Source: Tardiphaga sp.
GTDB taxonomy: Bacteria; Pseudomonadota; Alphaproteobacteria; Rhizobiales; Xanthobacteraceae
Direction of reading: 5' to 3'
NCBI GenBank assembly: GCA_028290765.1
Contig: JAQGJF010000893.1
Coordinates: 1 to 7,530 of the forward strand
DNA: 7,530 nucleotides
Part shown: positions 1 to 6,264 of the stretch, piece after piece
Numbering within the stretch: the first letter of the stretch is position 1
Layout of the letters: each line of letters starts with the position of its first letter
The notes under the pieces: model-generated
Told to the model about the DNA's origin: nothing
Seen by the model: the letters and a program-made list of their open reading frames with translations, nothing else
Database searches by the model: none
Program-made: the position numbers and the translations under genes

Positions 1-231
1 GGATGGAAAATACCGGTACAGCAGCCGCTGCGCCACGCCGCAGGCTGCGGCGAGCGGCCTGGTCTGCGCGGTCAGCCCGTATTCGGCGAAGAACTCGGTC
101 GCGCGCGCCAGGATCATCGCCTTGCGATCGGCCGGCGCCATGCGGGACACGACCGGCGGCTTGCCCGCGGTCTTGCGCGCCGTCTTCTTGGGACGGGCCG
201 TTCCGCTCAGCAACTCTGATCGTGCTCTCAT
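1..231 (-). CDS. TetR/AcrR-family transcriptional regulator, N-terminal part (runs off the left edge)
   Basis: The first 77 residues of a TetR-type repressor, open to the window edge. After a Lys/Arg-rich N-terminal tail (about residues 14-24), residues 36-77 match the TetR DNA-binding domain: helix 1 with ILARATEFFAEYG, then a helix-turn-helix containing LAAACGVAQRLLYRYFPS. The GV-x-x-x-x-LYRYF core is the family's recognition-helix signature. The ligand-binding C-terminal domain is outside the window, so the effector cannot be guessed. The ATG at 231 is preferred because GAGGTGA sits 5 nt upstream; a GTG at 240 in the same frame is possible but overlaps that site. The gene lies 133 nt downstream of the binding-protein gene in the same direction and has its own promoter with a palindrome over the -35 box, which suggests autoregulation (inferred). 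Whether it also controls the upstream operon is unknown. The family call is firm. Confidence 0.9.
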   Translation of the reverse strand, partial: MRARSELLSGTARPKKTARKTAGKPPVVSRMAPADRKAMILARATEFFAEYGLTAQTRPLAAACGVAQRLLYRYFPS

Positions 232-236
232 CGCGC

Positions 237-243
237 TCACCTC
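237..243 (-). promoter_or_regulatory. Ribosome binding site of the TetR gene
   Basis: GAGGTGA on the minus strand, 5 nt before the ATG at 231, a good match to the anti-Shine-Dalgarno sequence. It decides for the ATG over the in-frame GTG at 240, which lies inside it. Confidence 0.7.
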
Positions 244-252
244 GTGCGAAGC

Positions 253-280
253 GTTATACGCGGCCGGATCAAATCGTCAA
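253..280 (-). promoter_or_regulatory. Sigma-70-type promoter of the TetR gene
   Basis: On the minus strand, TTGACG (275-280) and TATAAC (253-258) are separated by 16 bp. Each hexamer matches 5 of 6 consensus bases. Transcription would start near 246, giving a leader of about 15 nt that just contains the Shine-Dalgarno site. Such a close match is unusual in GC-rich sequence, and it sits in the only real intergenic gap of the window, directly before a regulator gene. Predicted from sequence alone. Confidence 0.65.
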
Positions 281-287
281 TTGACGA
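274..287. promoter_or_regulatory. Perfect 14-bp palindrome over the -35 box, candidate TetR operator
   Basis: TCGTCAATTGACGA is identical to its reverse complement and covers the whole -35 hexamer of the promoter in front of the TetR-family gene. TetR-family dimers typically bind palindromes in their own promoter and block RNA polymerase, so size and position fit an autoregulatory operator. Assigning it to this TetR protein is an inference. An IclR-type protein is less likely given the position. Confidence 0.5.
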
Positions 288-339
288 CCGCTGCAAGCTT
301 CACGACACGACGCTTCGCGAGAGGTTCTCTGATCAGGAC

Positions 340-351
340 GGACAGGTGTCC
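340..351. repeat. Short inverted repeat in the gap after the binding-protein gene
   Basis: GGACAGGTGTCC has 5-bp arms (GGACA/TGTCC) around a 2-bp centre, starting 13 nt after the stop codon of the binding-protein gene. As RNA it could form only a small hairpin and no U-run follows, so it is not a convincing intrinsic terminator. It could be a protein-binding half of the intergenic region or chance. Otherwise the 232-364 gap holds only the TetR promoter elements. Confidence 0.3.
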
Positions 352-364
352 TTTGGATATCGCA

Positions 365-1381
365 TCACTTCGAGACGATGTTCCGGCTCTTGATCACCCC
401 GGCCCACAGCGTGCTTTCACGCTTGATCCGAGCGCCCAGCAGGTCCGGCGCCTCGATTTGAACGTTGAGCCCCTGCTCCAGCAACTTGGCCTGCAGGGTC
501 GGCGTTTCGAGGATTTCCCTGGTCACCGCAAAGATGGCATCGCGAATATCGGCCGGGATCCCGTGTGGCGCCATCATGCCGTACCAGGACGTGACATCGA
601 TGCCGTCGAAGCCGGACTCCGCGAGAGTCGGAACATCCGGCACCAGCGGGCTGCGCTCCTTGGTGGTCATCGCCAGCGGCACCACCAGCTTGCCCTGGAT
701 CGCCGTCAGCACCGCCGGCAGGTTGCTGGCCATCACTTCGATGTGGTCGCCGATCACGTCGCTCAGCGCCTGCGGGGAGCCGCGATAGGGCACGTGCAGG
801 ATATCGACGCCGGTTTTTTCCTTGAGCAACTCCATGGCCAGGTGCAACTGGCTGCCGACGCCCGGCGAGCCGTAGCTGAGCTTCTGGGTCTTGGCTTTCT
901 CGATCAGTTGCTTGATCGATGTCACCCCGAGCCTGGGCGACACCACGATCACGTTCGGCGCGCTGGCGAGCAGCGAGACGGGCGCGAGCTCTCGCTCCAC
1001 GTCGAGCGGAAAATCCGGCATGAACGTCGGATTGATGGTGAGATTACCCGCTGGGATCAGCAGCAGCGTGGCACCGTCGGGTTGTGCCTTGCGAACCATA
1101 TCGATGCCGATATTGCCGGCGCCGCCGGTCTTGTTCTCGACCACCGCGGTCTGGCCGGAGCGGGCCGAATATTCCTGCGCCAGCAAGCGGCCGAGCACGT
1201 CGACCGGGCCGCCCGCGCTGAACGGAACCACCAGCGTCAACTGCCGGTGCGGGAACGCGGCCGGCACGTCGGCGGCGGCGGCCGGGACGATGCGGACGAA
1301 TGCCGCGGAGGTCAGCAGGGCCAGTGCCGCGCGCCGCGTCGGAGTTGCGAAATACTTCTTGTTGGTCGTCAGGTCTTGCAT
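365..1381 (-). CDS. Bug/TctC-family tripartite tricarboxylate transporter solute-binding protein
   Basis: A 338-residue exported binding protein, the usual length for this family. The N-terminus carries an export signal: T15-R16-R17-A-A-L resembles a twin-arginine motif, followed by a hydrophobic stretch and likely cleavage after the Ala run at 34-37. The mature protein opens with the family hallmark LTLVVPFSAGGPVDVLGR (residues 48-65, including the conserved Asp61 of the carboxylate-binding region), followed by NKTGGAGNIG (83-92) and HVPYRGSPQALSDV. Bug proteins bind small carboxylates, amino acids, aromatic acids or nicotinate-like compounds in the periplasm. No tctA/tctB membrane genes are present, so it would either share a transporter encoded elsewhere or act as a sensor. 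Its ATG lies 2 nt after the oxygenase stop (TGATCATG) with no clear Shine-Dalgarno site, which points to translational coupling and a shared operon. The substrate cannot be read from sequence. Confidence 0.93.
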   Translation of the reverse strand: MQDLTTNKKYFATPTRRAALALLTSAAFVRIVPAAAADVPAAFPHRQLTLVVPFSAGGPVDVLGRLLAQEYSARSGQTAVVENKTGGAGNIGIDMVRKAQPDGATLLLIPAGNLTINPTFMPDFPLDVERELAPVSLLASAPNVIVVSPRLGVTSIKQLIEKAKTQKLSYGSPGVGSQLHLAMELLKEKTGVDILHVPYRGSPQALSDVIGDHIEVMASNLPAVLTAIQGKLVVPLAMTTKERSPLVPDVPTLAESGFDGIDVTSWYGMMAPHGIPADIRDAIFAVTREILETPTLQAKLLEQGLNVQIEAPDLLGARIKRESTLWAGVIKSRNIVSK

Positions 1382-1383
1382 GA

Positions 1384-2454
1384 TCAGATCTTGCCCGCTG
1401 TTTGCAGTTCGGTGAGTTGTTTGCGTGCCTGCTGGGCCAGATACCGGCGCAGGCGGATCACGCCGGCGTCGTGCTGGTACAGCATTTCATATTTCTCCAG
1501 GCCGGGCTTGAGGCCGGCGAGCATTTCGCGGTCCTGCTCCAGCACGTGCCAGTGGCGCTTCTCGAGAGTGGTCTTGTAGAGGAAACGCCAGGTGTCGCGC
1601 TGCCAGCCTTCGACCTTGCGGGTGCGCCAGAAGAACACGCACATGGTGTTCTCGTCGATCGGGGTGCCGAAGCCGACAATGCCGAAATTGCCGCCCGGAC
1701 CACCCGACGGCGGGTAGGGGATTTCGAGCCGCACATAGAGCGCGCCATCATCGACCAGTTCGCTCCAGTCGAAATTGACGTCGCGCTGGCCGACCTTCTC
1801 GAAGAAGAAGCCGACCGGGGTGTCACGGGTGGCGAACTGCGCCGTGGTGTCGCCCTGGTACATGGTGTGCGAATTGGCGTGCAGGAAGGTGCCGTGCATC
1901 GGGTCCATGAGATTATCGAAGGCGTAGCGCCACGGCATTTCCCAATCGGCATAACAAAGAAAGCTGGAATATTCCGGCGCAGCAATTTCCGGCGGCGGCA
2001 CGAAAGCCGGCGCCTGTTCGTGCAGCGCGTCGCCGAACCAGACGAAGACGGCGCCGGCGGTTTCCTGCGACGGATAGGTCTTGACGGCCTTCTTGCCTTC
2101 GAGCGGGCAGCCGGGCTGGCCCGGCACGCTGAGCACAGTGCCGTCGGGTCCGACCTCGACGCCATGATAGTTGCAGCGCAGCCGGTCGCCTTCGTTGATG
2201 CCGCGCGACAGCGGCACCGCGCGGTGCGGACAGCGGTCGGTCTGGACGTGAACGACGCCCTTGCTGTCGCGCCACAAAACCAGCGGCTCGCCGAGCCGGG
2301 TGATGCCGAGCGGCTTGCCGCCGGTCTCGACGAAGCGCGACGGCAGTACCGGCCACCAGCGGTTGCGCAGACCGGTGCGCAGATAGCTCTGGACCTGCTG
2401 GTCGGTGGGGCCGGTTGTATCGGCCCGCGGTCGTGGCGGTGTGATGATGTCCAT
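1384..2454 (-). CDS. Rieske [2Fe-2S] non-heme iron oxygenase, alpha subunit
   Basis: A 356-residue terminal oxygenase. The N-terminal Rieske domain has C75-x-H77-x16-C94-x2-H97 (CPHR and CNYH), ligating the [2Fe-2S] cluster. The C-terminal catalytic domain has N181-x2-D184-x2-H187-x4-H192 (NLMDPMHGTFLH): two His ligands of the mononuclear iron plus the Asp that bridges electron transfer between subunits. Asp308 in EQDREM is the probable third ligand. Size and layout fit the single-subunit phthalate dioxygenase/VanA-like group, whose members hydroxylate rings or remove O- or N-linked methyl groups; no beta-subunit gene is present. Electrons would come from the reductase encoded two genes upstream. 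The ATG at 2454 is chosen because ACGGAG lies 6 nt before it; the longer frame up to 2637 overlaps the small gene and reads as Arg-rich non-protein sequence. The substrate is unknown. Confidence 0.94.
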   Translation of the reverse strand: MDIITPPRPRADTTGPTDQQVQSYLRTGLRNRWWPVLPSRFVETGGKPLGITRLGEPLVLWRDSKGVVHVQTDRCPHRAVPLSRGINEGDRLRCNYHGVEVGPDGTVLSVPGQPGCPLEGKKAVKTYPSQETAGAVFVWFGDALHEQAPAFVPPPEIAAPEYSSFLCYADWEMPWRYAFDNLMDPMHGTFLHANSHTMYQGDTTAQFATRDTPVGFFFEKVGQRDVNFDWSELVDDGALYVRLEIPYPPSGGPGGNFGIVGFGTPIDENTMCVFFWRTRKVEGWQRDTWRFLYKTTLEKRHWHVLEQDREMLAGLKPGLEKYEMLYQHDAGVIRLRRYLAQQARKQLTELQTAGKI

Positions 2455-2460
2455 GGCTCG

Positions 2461-2466
2461 CTCCGT
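2461..2466 (-). promoter_or_regulatory. Ribosome binding site of the oxygenase gene
   Basis: ACGGAG on the minus strand, 6 nt before the ATG at 2454. It fixes that start and rules against a 61-residue N-terminal extension that the open frame would otherwise allow. Confidence 0.65.
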
Positions 2467-2471
2467 TCTGT

Positions 2472-2699
2472 TCAGGCGCCCAGTTCGCGCATCAGCGCGG
2501 TGTAATTTTCCGGTGTCCAACTGCCGCCGCCGAGCGGCCGCACCCGCGAGGCATTGAGGCCCGCGACCAGTTCGTCCAGGCTGTGCGCGCCCTTGGCGAA
2601 GATGCCTTCGATGGCGGCGGCGAGGTCGAGCTGCCACTGGGTCGGTTCGTGGCCGCGCGACTGATGCGGGTTGAGATCGGGAAACGCATATTCGGCCAT
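2472..2699 (-). CDS. Small protein with recombinase-like helix-turn-helix domain
   Basis: A 75-residue cytoplasmic protein with no signal peptide or membrane segment. The C-terminal half (about residues 39-75) reads ...SLDELVAGLNASRVRPLGGGSWTPENYTALMREL. This resembles the LN-x-x-G-x-x-x-x-x-G-x-x-W-(T/S) segment of the large serine recombinase 'Recombinase' domain, but there is no catalytic resolvase domain and no room for one. As far as I recall, databases call such short proteins 'recombinase-like helix-turn-helix domain' proteins. Function is unknown. It sits between the reductase and Rieske oxygenase genes (15 and 17 nt gaps), so it may regulate or assist that enzyme pair; this is inference. 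AAGGAG 7 nt before the ATG is the best ribosome binding site in the operon, supporting that it is translated, and its length and codon pattern suit a real gene. Confidence 0.8.
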   Translation of the reverse strand: MAEYAFPDLNPHQSRGHEPTQWQLDLAAAIEGIFAKGAHSLDELVAGLNASRVRPLGGGSWTPENYTALMRELGA

Positions 2700-2706
2700 T
2701 GCATCG

Positions 2707-2712
2707 CTCCTT
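2707..2712 (-). promoter_or_regulatory. Strong ribosome binding site of the small helix-turn-helix gene
   Basis: AAGGAG on the minus strand, 7 nt before the ATG at 2699 and just after the reductase TAA stop. It is the best Shine-Dalgarno match in the operon and supports real translation of the 75-residue frame. Confidence 0.75.
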
Positions 2713-2714
2713 CT

Positions 2715-3707
2715 TTAAATATCAAGCACCAGCCGCGTGCCCTTGGCGCGGGACACGCAGATCATCATGCTCTGGTTGGCGGCGCGCTCGGACGACGACA
2801 GGATGCTGTCGCGGTGATCGGCTTCGCCTGAAATGATGCGGGTTTCGCAGGTGCCGCAGATGCCTTGTTCGCACGACCTGGGAATCTCGATGCCAGCTTC
2901 GCTCAATACCGCCATGATGGATTTGTCCGGCGGCACGGTCAGCGTCAGGCCCGACTGTTCGCATACCACCTCGAAGCTGCCGCTGGTTTCATCGGCGGGC
3001 CGGCTGCGCGGGGTGAACCACTCGAAGTGGATGCTGCCTTCCGGCCAGGCCGCGGTCGCTTCCTCGACGGCGGTCATCAGCCGCTCCGGTCCGCAGCAAT
3101 AGACCACGGTTTCTTTCTGCACGGTGCCGAGGCGCTTCGCCACGTCGAGCCGGGTGCCGGCTTCGGAGGCGTGCAACGAGATCTCGCCGCCGAGTGCCTT
3201 GATCTCGGCCAGGAACGGCGCATCCTCGCTGCGGCGGTTGCAATAGAGCAGCGTCCAGGGGCGGCTTCTGGCGCCGGCTTCGCGCATCATCGGGATCAGC
3301 GGCGTGACGCCGATGCCGCCGGCGACGAAAATATAGCGCGGCGCATCGACCAGCGAAAAATTGTTGCGCGGCACGCTCACCGTGAGCAGTTCGCCGGGGC
3401 GCAGCTTGCCGTGCACGAAGCTCGACGACAGGCCGCCGGAGACGGCGCGGATGCCGAGGCGATAATGCGAAGTGTCGTTCGGATCGCCGCACAGCGAATA
3501 TTGCCGCAACGTGCCGTTGGGCAGCGTCAGGTCGATATGCGAGCCCGGCTCGAACGGCGGCAGCGGGCTGTTGTCGGGCGCGGCCAGTTCCAGCGACAGC
3601 ACGCCGGGGGCCTCCCAGATCAGCGCCCGCAGCCGCACCTGCAGCGTCGCTTCGCGCGGTGCGTTGGCGGGCGGGGGCGGTTTGGTCAGTTTCGCGGCCG
3701 TGTCCAT
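2715..3707 (-). CDS. Phthalate-dioxygenase-type reductase (flavin, NAD, C-terminal [2Fe-2S] ferredoxin)
   Basis: A 330-residue electron-transfer protein with three domains in the class IA order. The flavin-binding barrel has R68-Q-Y-S-L. The NAD(P)H-binding domain has GGIGVTPLIPM (130-140) and CCGP (204-207). The C-terminal plant-type ferredoxin domain (about 244-330) has C279-x4-C284-x2-C287-x29-C317, all four cluster ligands present. In this family FMN takes electrons from NADH and passes them through the [2Fe-2S] centre to the Rieske oxygenase, making a two-component system with no separate ferredoxin. The oxygenase encoded downstream is the obvious partner (inferred from position). The start at 3707 is supported by AGGA 7 nt upstream, which overlaps the TAG stop of the preceding gene. 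The N-terminus has a Pro-rich linker (10-17). VanB-like proteins share this layout; the substrate is set by the oxygenase. Confidence 0.95.
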   Translation of the reverse strand: MDTAAKLTKPPPPANAPREATLQVRLRALIWEAPGVLSLELAAPDNSPLPPFEPGSHIDLTLPNGTLRQYSLCGDPNDTSHYRLGIRAVSGGLSSSFVHGKLRPGELLTVSVPRNNFSLVDAPRYIFVAGGIGVTPLIPMMREAGARSRPWTLLYCNRRSEDAPFLAEIKALGGEISLHASEAGTRLDVAKRLGTVQKETVVYCCGPERLMTAVEEATAAWPEGSIHFEWFTPRSRPADETSGSFEVVCEQSGLTLTVPPDKSIMAVLSEAGIEIPRSCEQGICGTCETRIISGEADHRDSILSSSERAANQSMMICVSRAKGTRLVLDI

Positions 3708-3716
3708 GGGCTGGTC

Positions 3717-4550
3717 CTAGATCGCGATGCTGTTGGCGCGGTTGAGGAGTTCGCGCGCGATGCTGTAGCCGGCCATCAGAGAGGTCTTCGGGTTGGCGGG
3801 CGACGGGCGGCCGTTCAATCGCACGGTGAAGTCGCCGCCGCCTGAACGCACGGCGAATTCATGCACATTGTCGGTAATGTCGGGGTCGGCGATCAACCGC
3901 ACCTTGGTGGCGTCGAGGCCCAATCCGGCAAGCGCCAGGGTTGCGGCGACATTGGCGTTGAACGGATAGTCCTGCGCCGCCTGGCGGGCGCTGCCCTCGA
4001 AGAACATCTTGGGCTCCTGCAGGGCGTCGAGCGCCAGCAGATGTTCCGCCGTGGTGCCGCGCCAGGCCCTGGGCGGTTTGCGGCCGGTATAGACCACCGA
4101 TTCAAGTCCGGACAGTCTGGCGGCCGCGAGCGCATCCACGCCGCCGAGCGCGCCGGACGGCAGCACCAGCCGCGCGTTGCCCGCCCTGGCGGCGTCGGTG
4201 AGACGCGCGCGCAGGCCATCGTCGGCCAATGCGCCGATCGAAACGATGACGAGGTCGCATCCGGATTTGAGGATGGCTTCGCCGTGGTCGCGCACGGCGA
4301 CATGGGAAGCGCATTCAGCCACGGTCCTGGGCCGGTCGGCCAGGAAACCGGCGATCGCGGTATGCACTGTGCGGGAGGCCGCTAACCCGGCGCCAAACCT
4401 GTCGAGCAGTGCTGCGGCCTTGTCGGCGGAACGCGGCGACGCCAGCAGCGAAAGCTGCGCCAGCGGCGACGGCAATTGCCGCGCCAGCGTCGCCAGCACG
4501 AGCTCGGCGATGCCGCCGCAACCGATGATGCCGAGCCGGTCCAGCATCAT
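3717..4550 (-). CDS. L-aspartate dehydrogenase-family protein (NadX type)
   Basis: A 277-residue NAD(P)-dependent dehydrogenase. The Rossmann motif GIIGCGGIAE (7-16) opens the N-terminal domain, followed by ECASHVAVRDHGEAIL and VSIGALAD. The C-terminal catalytic domain shows the aspartate dehydrogenase landmarks: LPSGALGGVDAL (130-141), YTGRKPP, PFNANVAAT (196-204), the TDNVHE segment with His230 at the position of the proposed catalytic residue, and NPKTS (253-257). Family members interconvert L-aspartate and iminoaspartate/oxaloacetate plus ammonia; in some organisms (nadX) they feed NAD synthesis. No nadA or nadC is next to it, so a catabolic or amino-group-handling role is more likely, possibly on an aspartate-like compound (inference). 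The start overlaps the stop of the ThDP gene by 4 nt (ATGA) with no Shine-Dalgarno site, indicating translational coupling; the second ATG at 4547 is equally usable. Confidence 0.9.
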   Translation of the reverse strand: MMLDRLGIIGCGGIAELVLATLARQLPSPLAQLSLLASPRSADKAAALLDRFGAGLAASRTVHTAIAGFLADRPRTVAECASHVAVRDHGEAILKSGCDLVIVSIGALADDGLRARLTDAARAGNARLVLPSGALGGVDALAAARLSGLESVVYTGRKPPRAWRGTTAEHLLALDALQEPKMFFEGSARQAAQDYPFNANVAATLALAGLGLDATKVRLIADPDITDNVHEFAVRSGGGDFTVRLNGRPSPANPKTSLMAGYSIARELLNRANSIAI

Positions 4551-6250
4551 GACGGTTTGCCCGCGGCGCCGGCCGGCGGACCGGCAAAGCTCTGGCCGAA
4601 CGGTCCGATCGCGATCATGTCGATCTCGATCAGATGCGGGCCTGGCGCTGCCAGCGCGCGCGACAGCGCCGCATCGAAATTCGCCAGATCGGAGACCCGC
4701 ATGTGCGGCAGTCCGACCGACTGGCAGACCAGCGCAAAATCCGGCGTCAGGATGTCGGCATAGGCGCGGCGGCCGTCATATTGCGCATCCTGGATGTTGC
4801 GGATCACGCCGTAGCCCTTGTCGTTCATCAGCACGAACACCATGCCGGCCTGGACTTCGACCGCAGTTGCCAGTTCGCCGATCATGAGTTGGGCGCCGCC
4901 GTCGCCGAGCAGCGTGATGGTTTTGGCCGCGACACCGGCCAGCGCCGCGCCGATGCCCATGGCGATACCCTGGCCGATGCCGCCGCCCAGTGCATGGACG
5001 CCGAGATGCGGCGCCTGAAGACGGACGTACCGGTTGCCGAAGGTGCTGTTGGAAATGGTGACGTCGCGCACCCACGGATGGCCGCCGCTGTGCACGCGCT
5101 CGCTCAGGGTCTCGGCCAGCGTGGCGTAGGGCCCGAGCACCGCGCGCAGGCCCGCTTCCGCCTTGGCGCGCGCCGGCGCGATGTCGGCCAGGAAGGCGGC
5201 GTCGGTGTCGAGCATTTCGGGCAGGCGCGCCAGCAGGCCTTCGAGCGCAAGTCTGGCGTCGCCGGAGACGAACATGTCGACCGGATAGTTGCGCGCCGCC
5301 TGCGCCACCTCGGCGTCGATCTGCACGATCGGCGGCAGCGGCATGCGGTTGTTCTGGGTTTCATTGCCGCGCAGCCGCGAGCCGACCACGATCAGGAGAT
5401 CGGCGCGGGCATAGATTTCCATGGCCTCGCGGGTCATGTTGAAGGCGCCAAGGCTGCGCGGATGGCCTTCCGGCACAATGGCGCGTCCGTTAGTGCTGGT
5501 GACGGCGACAAAGCCGCGCTCGACCAGAGCAGTGGCGGCCTCGGCCGCGTTCCGCGCGCCGCCGCCGAGCCACAGCATCGGCCGCCTGGCGCGACGCACC
5601 CGCTCGGCGAGCGCGTCGAGCTGTGCGGCGTCGGGAATCTTGCGCGCGATTTCGGGCAGGCCGCGCAGGGCGCGGCAAGGCACATTGGCACGCTGGACAT
5701 CGACCGGCAGCTCGAGCGTCACCGGACCGGACGGCGCGCTGAGCGCCTCGCGTGCGGCGGCGATCAGGGTATCGACGGCGGCGGCCGGCTCCCATGCCCG
5801 CAGATAGGTCTTGCTGATGGCTTTGAGCATATCGGGCTGGCGCGGCACGTCGTGGATCGCGGCGCGGTCGCGGTCGACGAATTCACGGTCGACTTGCGTC
5901 GTGATGTGCAGCACCGGCGAACCGGCGGTGAGCGCCTCGACCTGCGAGCCGGCGGCATTGCCGGCGGCGGTGCCGGTGGAGGTGATGACGACGCCGAGCG
6001 AGCGCGACACCCGCGCATAGGCGTCCGCCATGTTCATGGCGCCGGCTTCGCCGCGAGCCGGCACGAAACGGATGCGGCCGTGGCGCGCCAGCGCATCGAG
6101 GATCGGCATGTTGTGGATCGAGATCACGCCGAACACGGTGGTGACGCCGAGATCCGCCAGCGCCCGCGCGATGGCGTCGCCGACCGGTTCGCTCTCGGTG
6201 ACGGGGGCCGGTGCGGTGGGGCGTTCAGCGGTGACGACAGAGAATTTCAT
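4547..6250 (-). CDS. Acetolactate-synthase-like thiamine diphosphate-dependent enzyme
   Basis: A 567-residue ThDP enzyme with the three-domain layout of acetolactate synthase and 2-oxo-acid decarboxylases. The N-terminal PYR domain holds RGEAGAMNMADAYAR with the cofactor-activating Glu68. A central Rossmann-like domain spans about 205-345. The C-terminal PP domain has GDG (449-451), then 24 residues, then N476-D477 in MNDKGYG: the Mg/ThDP-binding motif with ND in place of the usual NN. The loop TSTGTAAGN (90-98) corresponds to the TSGPGATN region of acetolactate synthases and lacks the catalytic His found there in benzoylformate decarboxylase. The likely chemistry is decarboxylation or C-C ligation/cleavage of a 2-oxo acid; the substrate is not readable. 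No regulatory subunit gene adjoins it, so branched-chain amino acid synthesis is unlikely. The gene starts 14 nt after the SDR stop with only a weak Shine-Dalgarno match and overlaps the next gene by 4 nt. Confidence 0.9.
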   Translation of the reverse strand: MKFSVVTAERPTAPAPVTESEPVGDAIARALADLGVTTVFGVISIHNMPILDALARHGRIRFVPARGEAGAMNMADAYARVSRSLGVVITSTGTAAGNAAGSQVEALTAGSPVLHITTQVDREFVDRDRAAIHDVPRQPDMLKAISKTYLRAWEPAAAVDTLIAAAREALSAPSGPVTLELPVDVQRANVPCRALRGLPEIARKIPDAAQLDALAERVRRARRPMLWLGGGARNAAEAATALVERGFVAVTSTNGRAIVPEGHPRSLGAFNMTREAMEIYARADLLIVVGSRLRGNETQNNRMPLPPIVQIDAEVAQAARNYPVDMFVSGDARLALEGLLARLPEMLDTDAAFLADIAPARAKAEAGLRAVLGPYATLAETLSERVHSGGHPWVRDVTISNSTFGNRYVRLQAPHLGVHALGGGIGQGIAMGIGAALAGVAAKTITLLGDGGAQLMIGELATAVEVQAGMVFVLMNDKGYGVIRNIQDAQYDGRRAYADILTPDFALVCQSVGLPHMRVSDLANFDAALSRALAAPGPHLIEIDMIAIGPFGQSFAGPPAGAAGKPS

Positions 6251-6264
6251 GGAAGCATCCGGTG

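Noticed and set aside
340..351. Intrinsic terminator at GGACAGGTGTCC
   Set aside because: The stem is only 4-5 bp with a tiny loop and no U-run follows on the minus strand.
122..1579. 485-residue open frame on the plus strand across the binding-protein gene and the TetR promoter
   Set aside because: It has low-complexity Arg/His-rich composition, crosses three features of the other strand, and has no recognisable domain.
1402..2505. 367-residue plus-strand frame opposite the Rieske oxygenase
   Set aside because: The minus-strand gene carries complete Rieske and iron-binding motifs; the plus-strand product is a composition artefact.
2455..2637. 61-residue N-terminal extension of the Rieske oxygenase
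   Set aside because: It would overlap most of the small helix-turn-helix gene, is Arg-rich without homology, and a good ribosome binding site sits directly before the ATG at 2454.
2472..2699. Remnant of a serine recombinase or mobile element
   Set aside because: Only the accessory helix-turn-helix-like segment is present. The frame is complete with its own strong ribosome binding site and fits neatly in the operon, and no other mobile-element trace or flanking repeats are seen.
2865..3845. 326-residue plus-strand frame opposite the reductase gene
   Set aside because: The reductase on the minus strand has all flavin, NAD and [2Fe-2S] motifs; this frame has none and is compositionally skewed.
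4547..6250. Biosynthetic acetolactate synthase large subunit (ilvB)
   Set aside because: No small-subunit gene adjoins it, the neighbours are catabolic, and the active-site loop differs from the typical TSGPGATN.
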